Positions 32,601 to 44,900 of a stretch of 64,000 nt of DNA are shown here, piece after piece. The position numbers and the translations under genes are program-made. The DNA comes from Ammopiptanthus mongolicus (Eukaryota; Streptophyta; Magnoliopsida; Fabales; Fabaceae), in NCBI GenBank assembly GCA_039655645.1, contig CM077344.1, positions 6,794,229-6,858,228 of the forward strand. The letters run 5' to 3'. The notes under the pieces were generated by a model, which saw only the letters and a list, made by a program, of their open reading frames with translations, did not search any database and had not been told where the DNA came from. Position 1 is the first letter of the stretch; every line of letters begins with the position of its first letter.

Positions 32601-35600
32601 TTCTACTTGGTGCAAAATCATAAAAATGGTTATTGGTTAGAGAAATCCTAGGCTCCTTCTTCTCTAAGACCTTCCCTTCAATTGATGCTAATGTTTTGCT
32701 GAAGACTTTTATTTACTAACTTATCACTATATCCTTTTTTTTTTAACTTTCTTAGATCAACTTTTTTTTTTACATGTGGCAGTGTGACCCATACTTTGAT
32801 CAAATTGGATGTTCTCATCCTGGTTGTGAGCCAGAATATAAAACTCCCAAGTGTGTTAAAAAGTGTGTAAACCAGAACCTGCTTTGGAAGAAGTCAAAGC
32901 ACTATAGTGTGAATGCATATAGGGTCAAATCTGATCCTTATGATATCATGGCAGAAGTTTACCAGAATGGGCCAGTTGAAGTTGCATTCACTGTTTATGA
33001 GGTAAATGAAAGCGCTTGCCCACACTTTTGTAATTCAATTTTCTACAATTTCTGTGGTCAAATTTTGAAAACTCAAATACACCCTATTTATCTTTTATTG
33101 TGATACAATAGTGTTTTTAGACAGTGATTGAGATTGGATGTCATGTTGTGATCTTACATGCAAAACATATTATAAAATAAGAACTTATGGATATATATTG
33201 AGAGGAGTGAGAAATCTCCGTTAGTTTTTCGTGGTTTAGCAGAATAATTAGTGGGTAAGTTGAATATTCAATTGTTGAATGCTTTGACCTAGTAGTGACT
33301 TTGACCATTTGAAGCATTTTATTCTGTTTAACTGTAAAACTATTTAGGATGAAGATCTATCTTGCATTCTTTTGGAAGATTTTATTGGATTCCAAAACTA
33401 GATTGCTCATTGATTTTATGTTGGAATTCTGAAGATTAGTAGTCTTTCAAGACTTTACATGAAGGAGGACCAAAACTCGATATTGGTAAGAGTTGAAAAA
33501 TGAAAAACCATTTGGTAAAGCTGTATGGGGGACATTGGAGATGGTGGAACTATCCCTCAAACCTAGGCTAATGATTTAAGATTTTCTGTCTCATTCTCAT
33601 AGAATTATTGTTAAATTTAAGATAATGTTCAGTACTGTTGTAATATTGAAAGGACTTATCATATGCGTTCTAGGATAGCATTTGCAAGAACGAGGATGTG
33701 CAGATATCTAAGTTGTAATACACGGAACTATGAATTATGAAGTTGGGATATTCATTTTAGGGTAGCAATATGAGTAGTCACAGCAGTAACAGAGGCACGC
33801 TTTGGATTTACAGAATTAACTAACTTATGAAATCTTTTAAATCCCAACACTTAAATTTGGCAAAAGTAGGAATTTATTTCTACCGTTTTGACTGTCAAAA
33901 AATGAAAAGTATAGAGAATTAATGCTACAAAATTTCAGTATTTTAGCTACTAGAAAAATTGAATCAATAATAAAATCACAACTAAGTAAGAAAAAATAGT
34001 GATTAAAGGGAAGGCATTGCATTTGACCACTATGTTATCCGAGAAAAACAGTCTACAGAACAGTATGCTTGAAACGTAAACTCAACTACCAGTAAAAGGA
34101 ATTTTCTACTCTAATCTGTCATGTTTAATTCATTTTTGCCATGCGGATTGCATATTTAACATTTGGCTCCACTAATAGATGTCATCTGGCTAAATAAATG
34201 CACATCGTCATATGTGATTTGAAATTTCTCAATTTTAGTCTTTCTTTTATTAGTAGTTTCTTTTTGTTTTCAATAATTGCTTTTAAATTTTTCAACTCTC
34301 AATGACACACTTTCAAATTTATTCTACTCCCAATACTTGTAGATTTTAAATTTATGATTATGCACTAAATTAATAATATTAATAATATTTTCTAAAAAGT
34401 AGACAAAATTTTATTATTCATTATTTGAAATTATTTTTATTTAAATATATAGTATAATATCATATTATTTTCTTTTTTTTAATATTTTTCTTGCATCGCA
34501 AGGGTGATATGCTAGTTAAAGGTTACATTAAAATTTCACATGCTGCTTGATTGTGTTTAGATTGTTAAATATTTGAAGTTTTCTGTTACTTACCTTCTAG
34601 ATTGTTTTATATCCGAATTATATATGTAAATGTTACTACGTGGATGGAATAGGTTAAGTTAAAGAAAAATAAGGCAGGGGAAAACTCATTTTAAAGAAAC
34701 AAGTTTTCTCATGAACTAAAAAAAATTGTCAATCTAGATGTTCAAAATGGCTCAAATCTAGATGTTCAAAACTGTCTAAGAAGCTACGATCTTGTGGTAG
34801 CGTTCTATTTATGCCATTCTTCGGTGTATTTGGTTGGGAAGGAACGCTAGAATCTTCATTGATTCCTTTACGACTTTAGACTTTATTTGGGATAGATTAC
34901 TCTTTTGGCATTCATTTGGTGTTCTACTCATGGTCTTTTTAGTGGTGTTTCTTTGTGAGATATGTGGAGGGATTGACATGCTTTGTTTTGTTGCATGACT
35001 TAGTTTCTTAGGTTTTAGTTGTTGACGTGTTCTTTGTTTGTGAGGATGCCCTACACTCTTTCTTTGTAATCTTCTGTTCTTCTCTAATAATATTTCTTTT
35101 TCTATAAAGAAAGGCTCAAATCGGATTACGAGTTTCAAGGTTGAGGTCAATTTGAGGAGTCTTCTATTGAGTCCCAATAAATGACAAATTTTTGCTCAAA
35201 TGATATTGTGCATAACAAAGTTGTTCTTATGATATATTTATGCTAACATATTTATTCTTTTTCCTTCTAACATAGTGGTTTTCAATTTTAATTAAGAATC
35301 ATCTAATTTAGTTTTCCCCTTAATTATGTTAGCATAAATGTAGCCTAACTCAAATGAAGTAATCTCATTGCTGTTTGAAACTCAATTGAACCAGAAACCT
35401 GGACTCAGTCTATACTCTAAGCTAGTAAGCTCTTAGAACCAAGAAGAAATGACAAACTCTGATCATGAGTTGATATTAAGTAATGCTGTATGTATGTGTT
35501 CTTCCATCTTGCCTCGCTTCTTTGATCATTGTCCGAGTCTCTCGTTCTCTGAATGTTGTTCCTTCTGTGTCATTTTATCATATGCCATATCATCTCCTTC

Positions 35601-37450
35601 ACACCTTCCTGGTCTATGATATGTTATGTTACATTTTTTACTTTTAGTTAGCTCCTTTCACTTGGGTTGGGTACTTGTAGTGTAAATTGTGTAACGGTGC
35701 CTCTTGAGTCTTAATCAGTTTGCTTCCATCAGCACTCCATTGAAGAAGTATGCAATAGCTAGTCCCTGGTATGTCAGGGTTCTCATCTTCATTGATTCAT
35801 TATATCCACATATTCTTAATGGTTCTCTGGGGCTGGTATTAACTTGCAGATGCCTGGAGCTATGGCCTTTTCATGCTGGGTCTGATGATTTTGGTGCTAT
35901 TGTAACGTCAATGTTTACAAGTAAAGAAAAAACATCAAATCTCTAGTAGTGAGAAAAACAAGAATAAAATGCATGTGGTTATATGGATCAAATGAAAAAG
36001 GTCTAGGATCAAAATGCTAGGTAAACTAAGTTCATATTCCTTTTCCAGACTTGATTAATACCCTAAAAGTAGTAATTGGCTTTGCAAGGATATATGATTC
36101 TCATTAAAGGGATCATTGAGTTCAGATTGCATGGAAGGTTTTTGGAATTAGAGTTTATTGGACTCTTGAATATTAGATAGATTCTTGGAAGTCAGCCTAC
36201 TAAATCTGTGTGAATGAGAAGAGAGTAATTTAGCCAATCACAAAAGCTTGGTCCAACACTCGAAAGAGCTTTAAAGGCATTGATATCTTTCCTTTCCTAG
36301 TTTTTATTTTCTTCACTGGTCTGGGTGCTCATCTCAATCTGGAAAAAAAATGTGGCACTTGTCATGTTTTGTACTATGAGGCTGCTGATTGACCTTGGGC
36401 TACAAAATAAGATTTTCAAATTAGAAACTAGTGTTATGTATTAGAACTGTTGGGATCACAATTAACTCCTAAAATAAAACATTACCTTGCAGTACAACAT
36501 AACCCAATTATGTGTTCCATGGGTCACCATCCAACTTTTAAGCAACTTTAGCAGACTTTCTGAGTAACTTTATGAAAAGCATGAACATATAGAGTTAAGA
36601 GTTATTTATTTATTTTTTGTTGCTTGGTCTCTTATGCCATGTAAAAGGATGATGTGTTCAACTGCAACTTGCTATATCACTTTCGTGTCCCCATCAATCG
36701 GGCAAGGGCATGGATGCATTAATAATTTAATATATACATCCTTCCTGTTTAAGCTCCGAGAAGAGCCCTTCTTTAGCATTTGCTAGTGACTTTTCCGTTA
36801 ACCAAAACTCCTGGAACCATTCTCCCGTCCCTTTGCATGTAATTTTAGTCCTCAAACATAATGATTACATTTTTATAGAACCTTGTTTTCTTGTGTGTGG
36901 AATATTCGCAAGCATATTATGTGTCTTGTTTGTTTTAAAATAAGGATACCTTTCACTCATTTGACCTTTTTACAGGATTTTGCTCACTACAAATCAGGAG
37001 TTTACGAACACATCACAGGTTATGCACTAGGTGGTCATGCTGTAAAGCTGATTGGGTGGGGAACAACTGATGATGGGGAGGACTATTGGGTATGTTGACA
37101 TGTTCCTGATGATTGCTTTTCAGTTTTTTCCCCCTTGTACTTAGATGCTATCAGGATTTTATATTGATTCTGTACTTTTCACTGTTTCAGCTTCTCGCAA
37201 ATCAGTGGAATAGAAGTTGGGGAGATGTATGTTTCTTGAATTATTCTCCAGCTCCAATTTCTTTTACTAAAGATATATGCCTTAGCTAATGATCTTAATT
37301 TAATCTAAATTGCAGGATGGATACTTCAAGATCAAAAGAGGGACAAACGAATGTGGGATTGAAGATGATGTTACTGCTGGTTTGCCTTCCGCCAAAAATC
37401 TCATAAGAGAGGTGACTGATATGGATGCTGACGCTGATGTTTCATTCTGA
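29613..37450 (+). CDS. Cathepsin B-like papain-family cysteine protease (11 exons)
   Basis: Secreted or vacuolar protease of peptidase family C1A. Exons: 29613-29675, 29777-29836, 30079-30159, 31875-32031, 32158-32162, 32250-32324, 32442-32567, 32783-33001, 36976-37089, 37191-37226, 37316-37450; 1071 nt, 356 aa, the usual length for plant cathepsin B. Residues 1 to about 25 form a signal peptide (STLLPPAILFLAFSVSYLH), followed by a propeptide. Catalytic residues: Gln122 (oxyanion hole), Cys128 in CGSCWAF, His283 in GGHAVKLIGWG and Asn304 in ANQWNRSWG. The occluding-loop region (C190-C204, GCSHPGCEPE) that marks cathepsin B with exopeptidase activity is present. Exon 5 is only 5 nt. Intron 8 is 4 kb. 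The gene appears intact. Plant relatives act in cell death and senescence. Confidence 0.95.
30289..30464. mobile_element. MITE in cathepsin B intron 3 (TTTACACTGTCAA family)
   Basis: Starts TTAATTGGTATACACT and ends TGTATAGCAATTAA, with inverted arms containing TTTTTTACAC and GTAAAAAAACTTTACAC. Length is 176 bp, noncoding. Related copies lie at 31371-31534 and 41320-41496. Confidence 0.65.
30522..31206. mobile_element. Mutator-type MITE with long terminal inverted repeats
   Basis: Starts GGCTTAATTG and ends CAATTAAGCC, and is flanked by TATTATTTA on both sides (30513-30521 and 31207-31215), a perfect 9-bp target duplication as made by Mutator-like transposases. Each arm (about 200 bp) is built of repeated TTGTGCAATTTT / GGTCCCCCAAGT blocks, inverted in the other arm. 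It has no coding capacity. Confidence 0.75.
31371..31534. mobile_element. MITE in cathepsin B intron 3, second copy
   Basis: Starts TTAATTAGTATGTACTG and ends GTGTGTCAAAATTAA, with the same internal words as the copy at 30289 (ACACTGTCAACCAATCA, CCTTAAAAGTCA). A further fragment of the family begins at 31546 and is cut by the element at 31577. Confidence 0.6.
31577..31750. mobile_element. Small palindromic MITE with 8-bp duplication
   Basis: The left arm GAATGGATCCTCTCAATTTG and right arm CAAATTGAGAGGATCCATTC are perfect inverted repeats, and the arms continue inward. Flanks are TATAACTG on both sides (31569-31576 and 31751-31758), hAT-like. It is the fourth transposon in this intron. Confidence 0.7.
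32158..32162 (+). other. 5-nt microexon of the cathepsin B gene
   Basis: ATCAG lies between an acceptor (AAAG) and a strong donor (GTAAGT). Joined to the last G of exon 4 it reads GAT CAG (Asp-Gln), which completes the conserved DQGHCGSCW block. Without it the frame is lost, since 5 is not a multiple of 3, and Gln122 of the oxyanion hole is missing. Confidence 0.85.
34796..35110 (+). mobile_element. LINE 3'-end fragment in cathepsin B intron 8
   Basis: A plus-strand frame starting near 34797 reads AILRCIWLGRNARIF, then a WDRLLFW...GVLLM segment. This resembles the C-terminal end of plant L1-type reverse transcriptase polyproteins (consensus W..IWKERN.RIF...). It is 5'-truncated. No clear poly-A tail or target duplication was identified. 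Confidence 0.5.
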
Positions 37451-39999
37451 ATGTAAAATATATTACCAGTTAGATGCTGTATTGGTTCTGAAAATTCTGT
37501 ACCAAACGCTGTACCTCTATTTTAAGAACGGTTTGAATTATGATGTTGAAAGACTGTACTTTAGACTAGAGGTTATGGGTTGTCACACGAAATAAGAATA
37601 ACTGCTGTAATTATTAATTAGCACTTGGAGTAAGTCATATCGTCTCGTTAATTTGCTGCTGATGATGCTACATTGACGGCGAGGCTTGATTTTCAAATTC
37701 CTCCTATGTATTAAAGCATTATATATCTTATTTATAGTCTCTCTCGCAGGGTCATAAATCAATGCTTGCTCAAAATATCAATATAGCTGTCTCGACAATG
37801 ACGGTTCCATTAGTAATCTAGTAGAACAACACATCAGTGGTAAAATTAGGAAGTACAGTCAGAGCTCGATGAACTTGACACCATCCATACAAAGGGTACT
37901 CTCTAGTCTTGAAATAATTGTTAAGTTGTATTGGAAATGGATAAAATTCTTCTAAAATGAGAAGTAAGAGTTAATTTACCTTTGAATACATAAAGTACAT
38001 AAACAACTAAGCGTCCTAAATGATCCAATGATGAATACATCGACTTTTTTTCAATGGGAATATGCATTGCGGTCATGTTCACATGGGCACAATAGAGAGC
38101 TCCCCAGCGAGACATTTTCCAACCACGGCACAACCCGCCCATTTCAACAGGAAAGACATTTACTCATAGGAAACTCCTACAAATTACAAGCTATGTTGGT
38201 AATTGCAATGAATCGGGGGCATAAAAATTAATTATTATTGCAACCTTTGAAAGAATATGAGAGTGACGGGACACTAATTTTTGGTCTGCGATTTATTCAT
38301 CTCTTGCCAAAATGTTCGTGTTTTTTTAGTAAAGAATGAAAGTGATGGAACAATGCTTCAAATACAGGATTAAAAGGCGGAGAATGAATCGATATGTAGA
38401 ATCAATATCCCGTTGGTTTCTCGAAAGAACACAAATGGGTTGTCATGAAATTAATTATTTTTTTTTGACTTAATTGAAATTAATTAATTAATTGCAAGAA
38501 AATTAAACTCCAGCTATGAAACCGTCCATCATTCATGTGCAAAGCGTTCATTAGTCATAATTCTTTATAGTAAAAAAAGACCAAAGTAATAATACTATTT
38601 CCTCTCCAACCATGCCTTTCACGTTCTTTATTTAAATCTTCCATTAATCTAAGTTATTTCCATCAAGGCATCAACCCTTCACATGCGCGTTATTCTATAC
38701 AGAAAGCATATTGGTTATATAAAAACTTCACTTCAGGCTACTCAAATTCAGTTAGCCGTACCTACAAGCAAGACTCAACACAATTATTAGATAATTGAGT
38801 TTCTTAAACGTGTTATTAGGGGTTCAATTTTCTGCTGTGTATGAAGAAACTTTCTTGAAAGATACAAAACTAACTTCGATGATTTCTATGCGTCTAAAGG
38901 AATACGGCTATCAGTTTGGGATACCTGAAGTACACAACAACAAAATCAGTCAGTGGTAACTTTTTTAATGCTTTAATTGTTATTTTTGATGAATTAGTCA
39001 ACTTTATTGGTTGTTGAAAAAAAAAAACCTTTATTAGTTGGGCCCATAGACATTGACCCTTGGATCAACTAACGTCACCATCCACATCCACCAATTCAAA
39101 TGACATTTCCTCCACGTTTCTTATTTCCTTTTATTCTATCTACTTATCTACTTATTTGTATAAAGGGGTGTAGGATTAGCATTCGCACTTTTTTTTTTGA
39201 TGAGCTTAGCATTCACACTTTTCATTAACCAATCATATTTTTATAAAAATTAAAATGTTAATTAATTAGTTTGAAGTGTAAATATGCAATTGAAAGTGTC
39301 AATAACCTCACCTAAAATAAGAATTAGTTACTAATCTCTTCTATTATACACAATTTTGATGTAAGGATACACTGAAAAATTTATACAACAATGTCAGTAT
39401 TGAGACGTTTCAATAATTAAATTGTTAGATGATCATATTTCAATTTTCTTTGTCACTTAATATTATTTGAATAGTACTAATTGAATATATAAAATAATTG
39501 CATGTTTAAAAAAGATTATTTCTGAAAAAATCATTACTTATTTTCAAAAACAATCTCATAAAGTTTGTGATTATTAAATGTTTTTTATACACATACATGT
39601 ATATAAGAATCAGTATCATCAATAAATTGTATTAAATTGTTTTTAGTTTTTCTTCAAGCCTTATCCATAAACTATGACCCTATTTTTCTTCCTTTTCAAG
39701 TTTTCATTTTATTGGAAAATTGTGGCTAACATTAATTGGTTTTCTCTATATATCATTATTTTTTGTGGTGGCCATTGATCTTTGGGACAGAAGACATACG
39801 AGGAAAATCCAACCCAATCCAAGTCCCCTGAAAGAAGGAATGGCAGCGTAGAATGGCGACTGTTGATAGGCTTGGCATCTTCCACTCGAAGCCACCGTGG
39901 CATAGGAGAATATTCACAGCATAAGCCATAGAAGTGCAACCCAAAAAAAGGTTAACATAAATAACAGGAAAAAAAAAGTGAAAAATGAAGTAGAACTTA
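37451..39999. other. Intergenic region downstream of cathepsin B
   Basis: It holds the cathepsin B 3' UTR and then AT-rich spacer. Two islands (37921-38230 and 39709-39950) have minus-strand ORFs. The first reads LCRGWKMSRWGALYC and is unrecognised. The second reads SMAYAVNILL...FEWK, faintly like a cytochrome P450 C-terminus. Neither is good enough to call a gene. Confidence 0.4.
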
Positions 40000-41319
40000 A
40001 TATAATTATGAATTTGATTGGCATGCAATATTAGTATAAAATTAAAAAAAATTATACGTGATTCAATCATGAATTGATAAGTTAGTAAAATTATTTGACT
40101 TTTATTATAATTATAATTATTAAAAATCAAATATATAATATTTTTTTATTAATAGATAATAAAAAAACTTTTCACTGATAGTTATCAAATTAAATTCTAG
40201 AATGAAAATTTAAATTGGTCCTTGGCAAAAATATATAGTGATATTTTGATCTTTAAAAAATGAAAAGTACTAATTTGATCATCAAAAATATAAAATGTGG
40301 GTCAAAATAATCTCTAACAGGACTAAAATATCACCAAAAATTACCATAAAATAATTAATTTGATCGGTATTTTATATTCTTGAGAACTAATTTAATATTT
40401 TCATTTCTCAGGGACCAAAATATCATTGTGTTTTTTTGTCAGGGACCAATTTGGGTCATTGCTCAAAATTCTATAATTTTTTTTGTAATCATGTTATAAA
40501 TAAGGAAGATCTATCATCATTAACAGTGACTAATTTCTATCGAATAACTTGTTGGTAATTATGTTAAGGTATCCGAATCTCTTACCACTCGAACCAATCA
40601 TATATCAGCAATTAAAATTCTATAATTAATCTAACATTAAACAGGTATAGTCAGAAATATAATCATAAAATTAATCTTTTGTTAAATAGTAATTAAGTTT
40701 GATCACAGTGACACGGCTCTAGTCACGCCTTTCACGTTGTATTGTGACAGTTGTTACGGGGCTTTTGGTTGTTGCGTTGTGAAGATAAAGTAGGTAATTT
40801 TTATTTTTATTTTTAAAGAAATCGTGGAATTCTTTAGGAAAAGGCAAATCCATGGAAAAATTAAAATAAAAATGACAATTTTTGTGGTACAACAAATTTA
40901 TTATTTTAATTCCTGATTTGTAACCACTCACCATATTTTTTTTTATTTTATAAAATTATTATTTTAATCTCTAAAATAATAAATATTAGTCATATTAATT
41001 CATAAAATTATATAGATGAGAAACTTGAGTTTTTTAATTTTTTTGACTTGGTATAACCTTTAATGAAATTATTGATTATATATATAATAAATATATTATA
41101 CTGATATAGAATTACTAACTGACATAAATATTTCAAATTTATAATTATATAAATAAATAGATTAATCAGATGAACTAAATAGACTTTTCTAAAAGTCTAA
41201 GCCTTAACCTTTCAAAAAGCTTAAACTTAACTTATTTACTAGATAAATCAAATCTGCATAAGCCGAAGTCCTTTCTTTCATATTGATGTTTTAATTTTGA
41301 CACCAATTTATAAATGAAT
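40000..41319. other. AT-rich spacer with a foldback element at about 40205-40470
   Basis: AAATTGGTCCTTGGC near 40215 recurs inverted as GTCAGGGACCAATTT near 40438, with further inverted similarity inward. This indicates a palindromic MITE about 265 bp long. The rest is AT-rich with no supported gene. Confidence 0.45.
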
Positions 41320-41496
41320 TCAATTGATATGTATTATCGATATAAATATTTTTTACACAGTCAATCAATTAGAAATTATCATATAAGTTAAAATATTTGA
41401 CTTTTATTCTAACTATCTTAAAAATCATACATAACACGATTTTTGATTGGTTGACAATATACAAAATTTCTTTACACTAATGGTGCATAGGAATTA
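41320..41496. mobile_element. MITE copy upstream of the paladin gene
   Basis: Starts near TCAATTGATATGTATT and ends near GTGCATAGGAATTAA, with TTTTTTACACAGTCAATCAAT in the left arm and the matching inverted arm. Same family as 30289 and 31371. It ends about 460 bp before the paladin start codon. Confidence 0.55.
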
Positions 41497-41954
41497 AACT
41501 TTTTATAAATAAATTATATTAAATGAGTTGTAATTTTAGGAACTAAAATAATAAATTAAAAAATAATATAACTTATAAATATTAAATATAGTGAGTAAAA
41601 AAATGATTGTTTAATATTAAAAAAAAAAAACTGAAATTAATGGTAGCTAGTTTGAAATATGCGGGAAATAGATAGACAAGAGATATGATAATAATAATGA
41701 TAATAATAATAATAATAATAACATAACTGTGGGTTGGAATGAAATGAAGTGAGGTGAGCTGATAGATAAGTATTGAGAGTTGAGTCTTGTTTGTTTGTTT
41801 GTTTGTTTATTTGTTCCTTCCTTCTTCAAAAGAAGCAACACTCCTCTTCTTTTTATTTCTTCGCATTCTGCAACATTGGCCTCTTTAAGTGAGAAAAAGT
41901 GATTATAGAAAAAGTGATTATACAAGCTGAAAGTAGAAGAGGAAGAAGAAGAAG

Positions 41955-44900
41955 ATGTCGATAATACCGAAAGAACCGGAACAAGTGATGAAGATGAGAG
42001 GTGGTTCTGTTCTCGGAAAGAAAACCATTCTCAAAAGCGACCATTTCCCTGGTTGTCAGAACAAGCGTCTTTCTCCTCAGATCGATGGTGCTCCAAATTA
42101 TCGTCAGGTAATTCATTTCTTCAATTCAATTTTGAACTCTTTAATTAATTAATTAATATTAATAATAATAATTGAATTTGTTTTATGTTATTAGGCTGAG
42201 TCGTTACATGTTCATGGTGTTGCCATTCCAACAATTGAGGGAATCAGAAATGTTCTTAACCACATTGGTGCTCAACTACACGCCAAAGTTCTTTGGATTA
42301 GTCTTCGTGAGGAACCTGTATAAACCAACCCCACTTTTTAGGTTTTCAATTTATTAGAATAAATTGAAATTGCTCTATCTATGTTTTATTAAACTAAGCT
42401 TCAACTTTCACACAAAAAAAAAAACTCAGCTTTAACTTTGAGCTTTTGTTCTAGGGGAAAAAAATGCAATTTGTACTCTCTGGAGTTTAGGTCATGTGTG
42501 ATTTTGTCCCTGAAGTTTAAAAATGTGTAAATTGAATCTTGATGTTTGTACCTTTTTAAACTTAAGGGACTAATTTGCACGTGACACAAATTTCAAGGGG
42601 GTAAATTGCATCTTTCCTTTTATTCTAGGGAGAAAATGCAATTTATCACCCCTAAAAAGTCCTGATATTTCTACATTTTATTTGCACATGACACTAATTT
42701 CAAGGGGGTAAATTGCACTTTTCCTTTTATTTTAGGGAGAAAATGCAATTTACCCCCCCTAAAAATTCCTGATGTTTCTACATTTTTAAACTTCAGGGAC
42801 TAATTTGCACCTGACACAAATTTCAAGGGGGTAAATTGCATTTTCCCCCTTTTATTATAGGGAGAAAATGCAATTTATCCCCCATCAAATTTGGGTCATG
42901 TGCCACCTAGTCCCTGAAGTTTAAAAATGTGTAAATCGAACCCTAACGATTGTAAATGGTGCAAATCGATTACACATTTTTAAACTTCAGGAACTAATTC
43001 GCAACTTCAAGGGGGTAAATTGCATTTTACCCTTTATGCTAACTGTGTTGGTTAATGCTCTGATAATATTATCTGAAGCATCTCTCCTAACTTTTTTGTT
43101 TACTTCCTTTTGTTGACATTGAAATCAGCTCGTGTACATTAATGGTCGCCCGTTTGTCTTGCGTGATGTGGAGAGACCATTCTCCAACCTTGAGTATACG
43201 GTATGTTATTATTGACCATTCTCTAACTGCCATTTGGGGATTAACTTGTTTCAGTTGAATTAAGTGCATTTGTGTTTCAACTGAATTTTTTTTGGCATCT
43301 AACTTTTGTGGCATTCTGTATTGAATCAGGGAATTAATAGGGAAAGAGTTGAACAGATGGAAGACCGTTTGAAAGAAGACATCCTTACGGAAGCTGCCAG
43401 GTATTTTTGTGGTTCCACTCTGTATTTATCTCAAGTTTGTCCTGTCGAATTTGTGGTTGTCTTTTACTATTAATCTTTTTTTCACATTGACGTAACAGAT
43501 ACGGAAATAAGATCCTTGTGACAGATGAGCTGCCAGATGGTCAGATGGTGGACCAATGGGAGCCAGTGTCATGTAATTCTGTGAAGACACCGCTAGAGGT
43601 ACGGGTGAAACTTCTTTACAATTGGAGTGTGAGACCGCCAATCTGTTTTCTTTTTTGTGGACAAAATGCATCAGAGTTGTTTTCTTGCCGTAGGTGTACG
43701 AGGAATTGCAAGTGGAAGGATACCTTGTCGATTATGAACGTGTTCCTGTAACTGATGAAAAGTCACCAAAGGAACTGGATTTCGATATTTTGGTCAGTTC
43801 TTGTGTAATAAATTCCCCTGAAGAATTTTGTTTGCGAGAAATTTTGATTGGCCCTGCTTTCACACTATTTGTTATACTCTACCAATTTTGGTGTCACTAT
43901 CTGGACCTATATTCTTTCTGTACAATCAAGGGTTTGGGTGACATACTTTCCTTCTTTATTTTTTTGTCGTTGAGCTGCCGATGAATAATGCTTAATTGTC
44001 TAGGACTCTTTTATTTGGTAAAATATTTATTAACATAGAAGATTCATGTTCACGTATTCATTTTCCTGAAACCAATACTGTTCATCTTTGATTTTAGGTC
44101 CATAAAATTTCTCAAGCTGATGTAAATACAGAGATAATCTTTAACTGTCAAATGGGACGTGGACGGACTACAACTGGAATGGTCATTGCAACTTTGGTTT
44201 ACCTCAACCGAATTGGGGCCTCTGGTACTCCTTTTATTTCCAATTCTTCTGATTTTATTGTTTATTCTCTTTCATTTATGTCATCATTCATCCAAGAAAT
44301 TCAAACATAAGAATGTGATTGCTTGCATATTCAGCATCTTATTCCAAGCTACTTTTTGTTTTGTTTAATGAAAATAATGGAATTCTTTTATTCTTTAAGA
44401 TGTTCTTCCCCATTACACCACATGCGTATACACATTACACTATTTAGTTATCATAAATTGTCTATATAGATTTTTCATATGCGTGGCAATTTTTATTGCC
44501 AGGTCAACATATTAAGGAAGATGGCTACACCCTTTTTGTATGAGTTAGCGTCTATAACACCATATTTGGTTATGATGTAGATTGTGAGTTTAATGGAAGA
44601 GGAGCTGTTTTTTTTTTTTGCTTCATAATTTTTATAAAAGTGGATCCGGTTATTTTACTATCTTCTTGAAAATGCTTATCTATATATGTGTGTGTGTGTG
44701 TGTGTGTATATATGGAAATACCGCTCTTTAGTTCATCTCCAAAAGGATGCATTTTTCTTCACATTACTGCTAGGTTTACAGGGCTTTTGTCTCACTAGTG
44801 ACCATGGGGACGTTGTGCATGTGGGTATGCATGCACAAATGTGTCTAACAAATGACATGAGAGCACTGACCTACTACGAGAGTGAGAGAAGCTCAATACA

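Noticed and set aside
39709..40130. Minus-strand ORF with faint cytochrome P450 C-terminal resemblance
   Set aside because: No heme-binding FxxGxRxCxG motif and no neighbouring exons.
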